Origin: Ktedonobacter racemifer
GTDB taxonomy: Bacteria > Chloroflexota > DTOL01 > JACQYG01
Length of the DNA stretch: 5,278 nucleotides
Assembly: GCA_020723545.1 (NCBI GenBank)
Contig: DYIS01000104.1
Location: 1 to 5,278, forward strand
Direction of reading: 5' to 3'
Below the pieces are notes generated by a model, which worked only from the letters and a program-made list of their open reading frames with translations, was not told where the DNA came from and did no database searches. Position numbers and translations under genes: made by a program. Positions 5,209 through 5,278 of this stretch are shown here, one piece after another (the first letter of the stretch is position 1; every line of letters starts with the position of its first letter).

Positions 5209-5213
5209 GGAGG
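5209..5213 (+). promoter_or_regulatory. Ribosome binding site of the response regulator gene
   Basis: GGAGG lies 5 nt before the ATG at 5219, within the 12-bp gap after the kinase stop codon. Confidence 0.7.
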
Positions 5214-5218
5214 CCAAC

Positions 5219-5278
5219 ATGAAGTTCCTGATAGTAGAGGACGAGACGGACATGGCCGAGGTCATCTCGGTGAGCCTC
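5219..5278 (+). CDS. Response regulator, N-terminal fragment cut by the window end
   Basis: Only 20 residues are present. They begin MKFLIVEDE, the first beta strand and acidic pocket (E7, D8, E9) of a CheY-like receiver domain. The phospho-acceptor Asp and any output domain lie outside the window. The position 12 bp after the kinase gene and a good SD indicate a kinase-regulator operon. The OmpR/PhoB class is the commonest partner of such kinases, but the output domain cannot be seen. Confidence 0.82.
   Translation, partial: MKFLIVEDETDMAEVISVSL

Overview
The window is a bacterial chromosomal segment, moderately GC-rich in its genes. It has compact transcription units, strong AGGAGG-type ribosome binding sites and several GTG starts. 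The gene set (PhnP-like metallo-beta-lactamase-fold proteins, a CBS protein coupled to an ArsB/NhaD/SLC13-type permease, and a HisKA kinase followed by a response regulator) fits a free-living bacterium. The protein styles are compatible with Chloroflexota or a related Gram-positive-like lineage, but that is a low-confidence inference. I see no mobile element, CRISPR array, rRNA or tRNA.

Region 1 (1-1694): a leader with a good sigma70-type promoter (TTGACA, 17 bp spacer, TACTAT) and two dyads, then a tandem pair of paralogous MBL-fold proteins one base apart. Both copies keep the N-terminal CxCxxC cluster typical of PhnP/PqqB-type proteins. The second copy keeps the full HxHxDH metal motif. 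The first has serines in place of both histidines of HxH and glutamine in place of a further ligand histidine. A 55-bp patch of the two genes is almost identical at the DNA level although the rest has diverged.

Region 2 (1695-3593): after a short convergent intergenic space, a minus-strand two-gene operon. A two-CBS-domain protein (GTG start at 3593) overlaps, by ATGA, a 431-residue ion-transporter-superfamily permease. The coupling suggests that the CBS protein senses a nucleotide or similar ligand and modulates the transporter. The transported substrate cannot be read from sequence.

Region 3 (3594-3973): a 380-bp divergent regulatory region. It contains overlapping candidate promoters for both directions, a GC-rich hairpin, a short palindrome, a run of seven G-tracts on the strand that would be the CBS-operon leader RNA, and three GTTA-type direct repeats just upstream of the kinase gene.

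Region 4 (3974-5278): a membrane sensor histidine kinase with about six transmembrane helices and no extracytoplasmic domain, followed 12 bp later by a response regulator that runs off the window. Together they form a two-component system whose signal is unknown.

The most unusual item is the enzyme/degenerate-enzyme tandem in region 1. The G-tract leader of the CBS-transporter operon is second. None of the three units is clearly linked to another in function.
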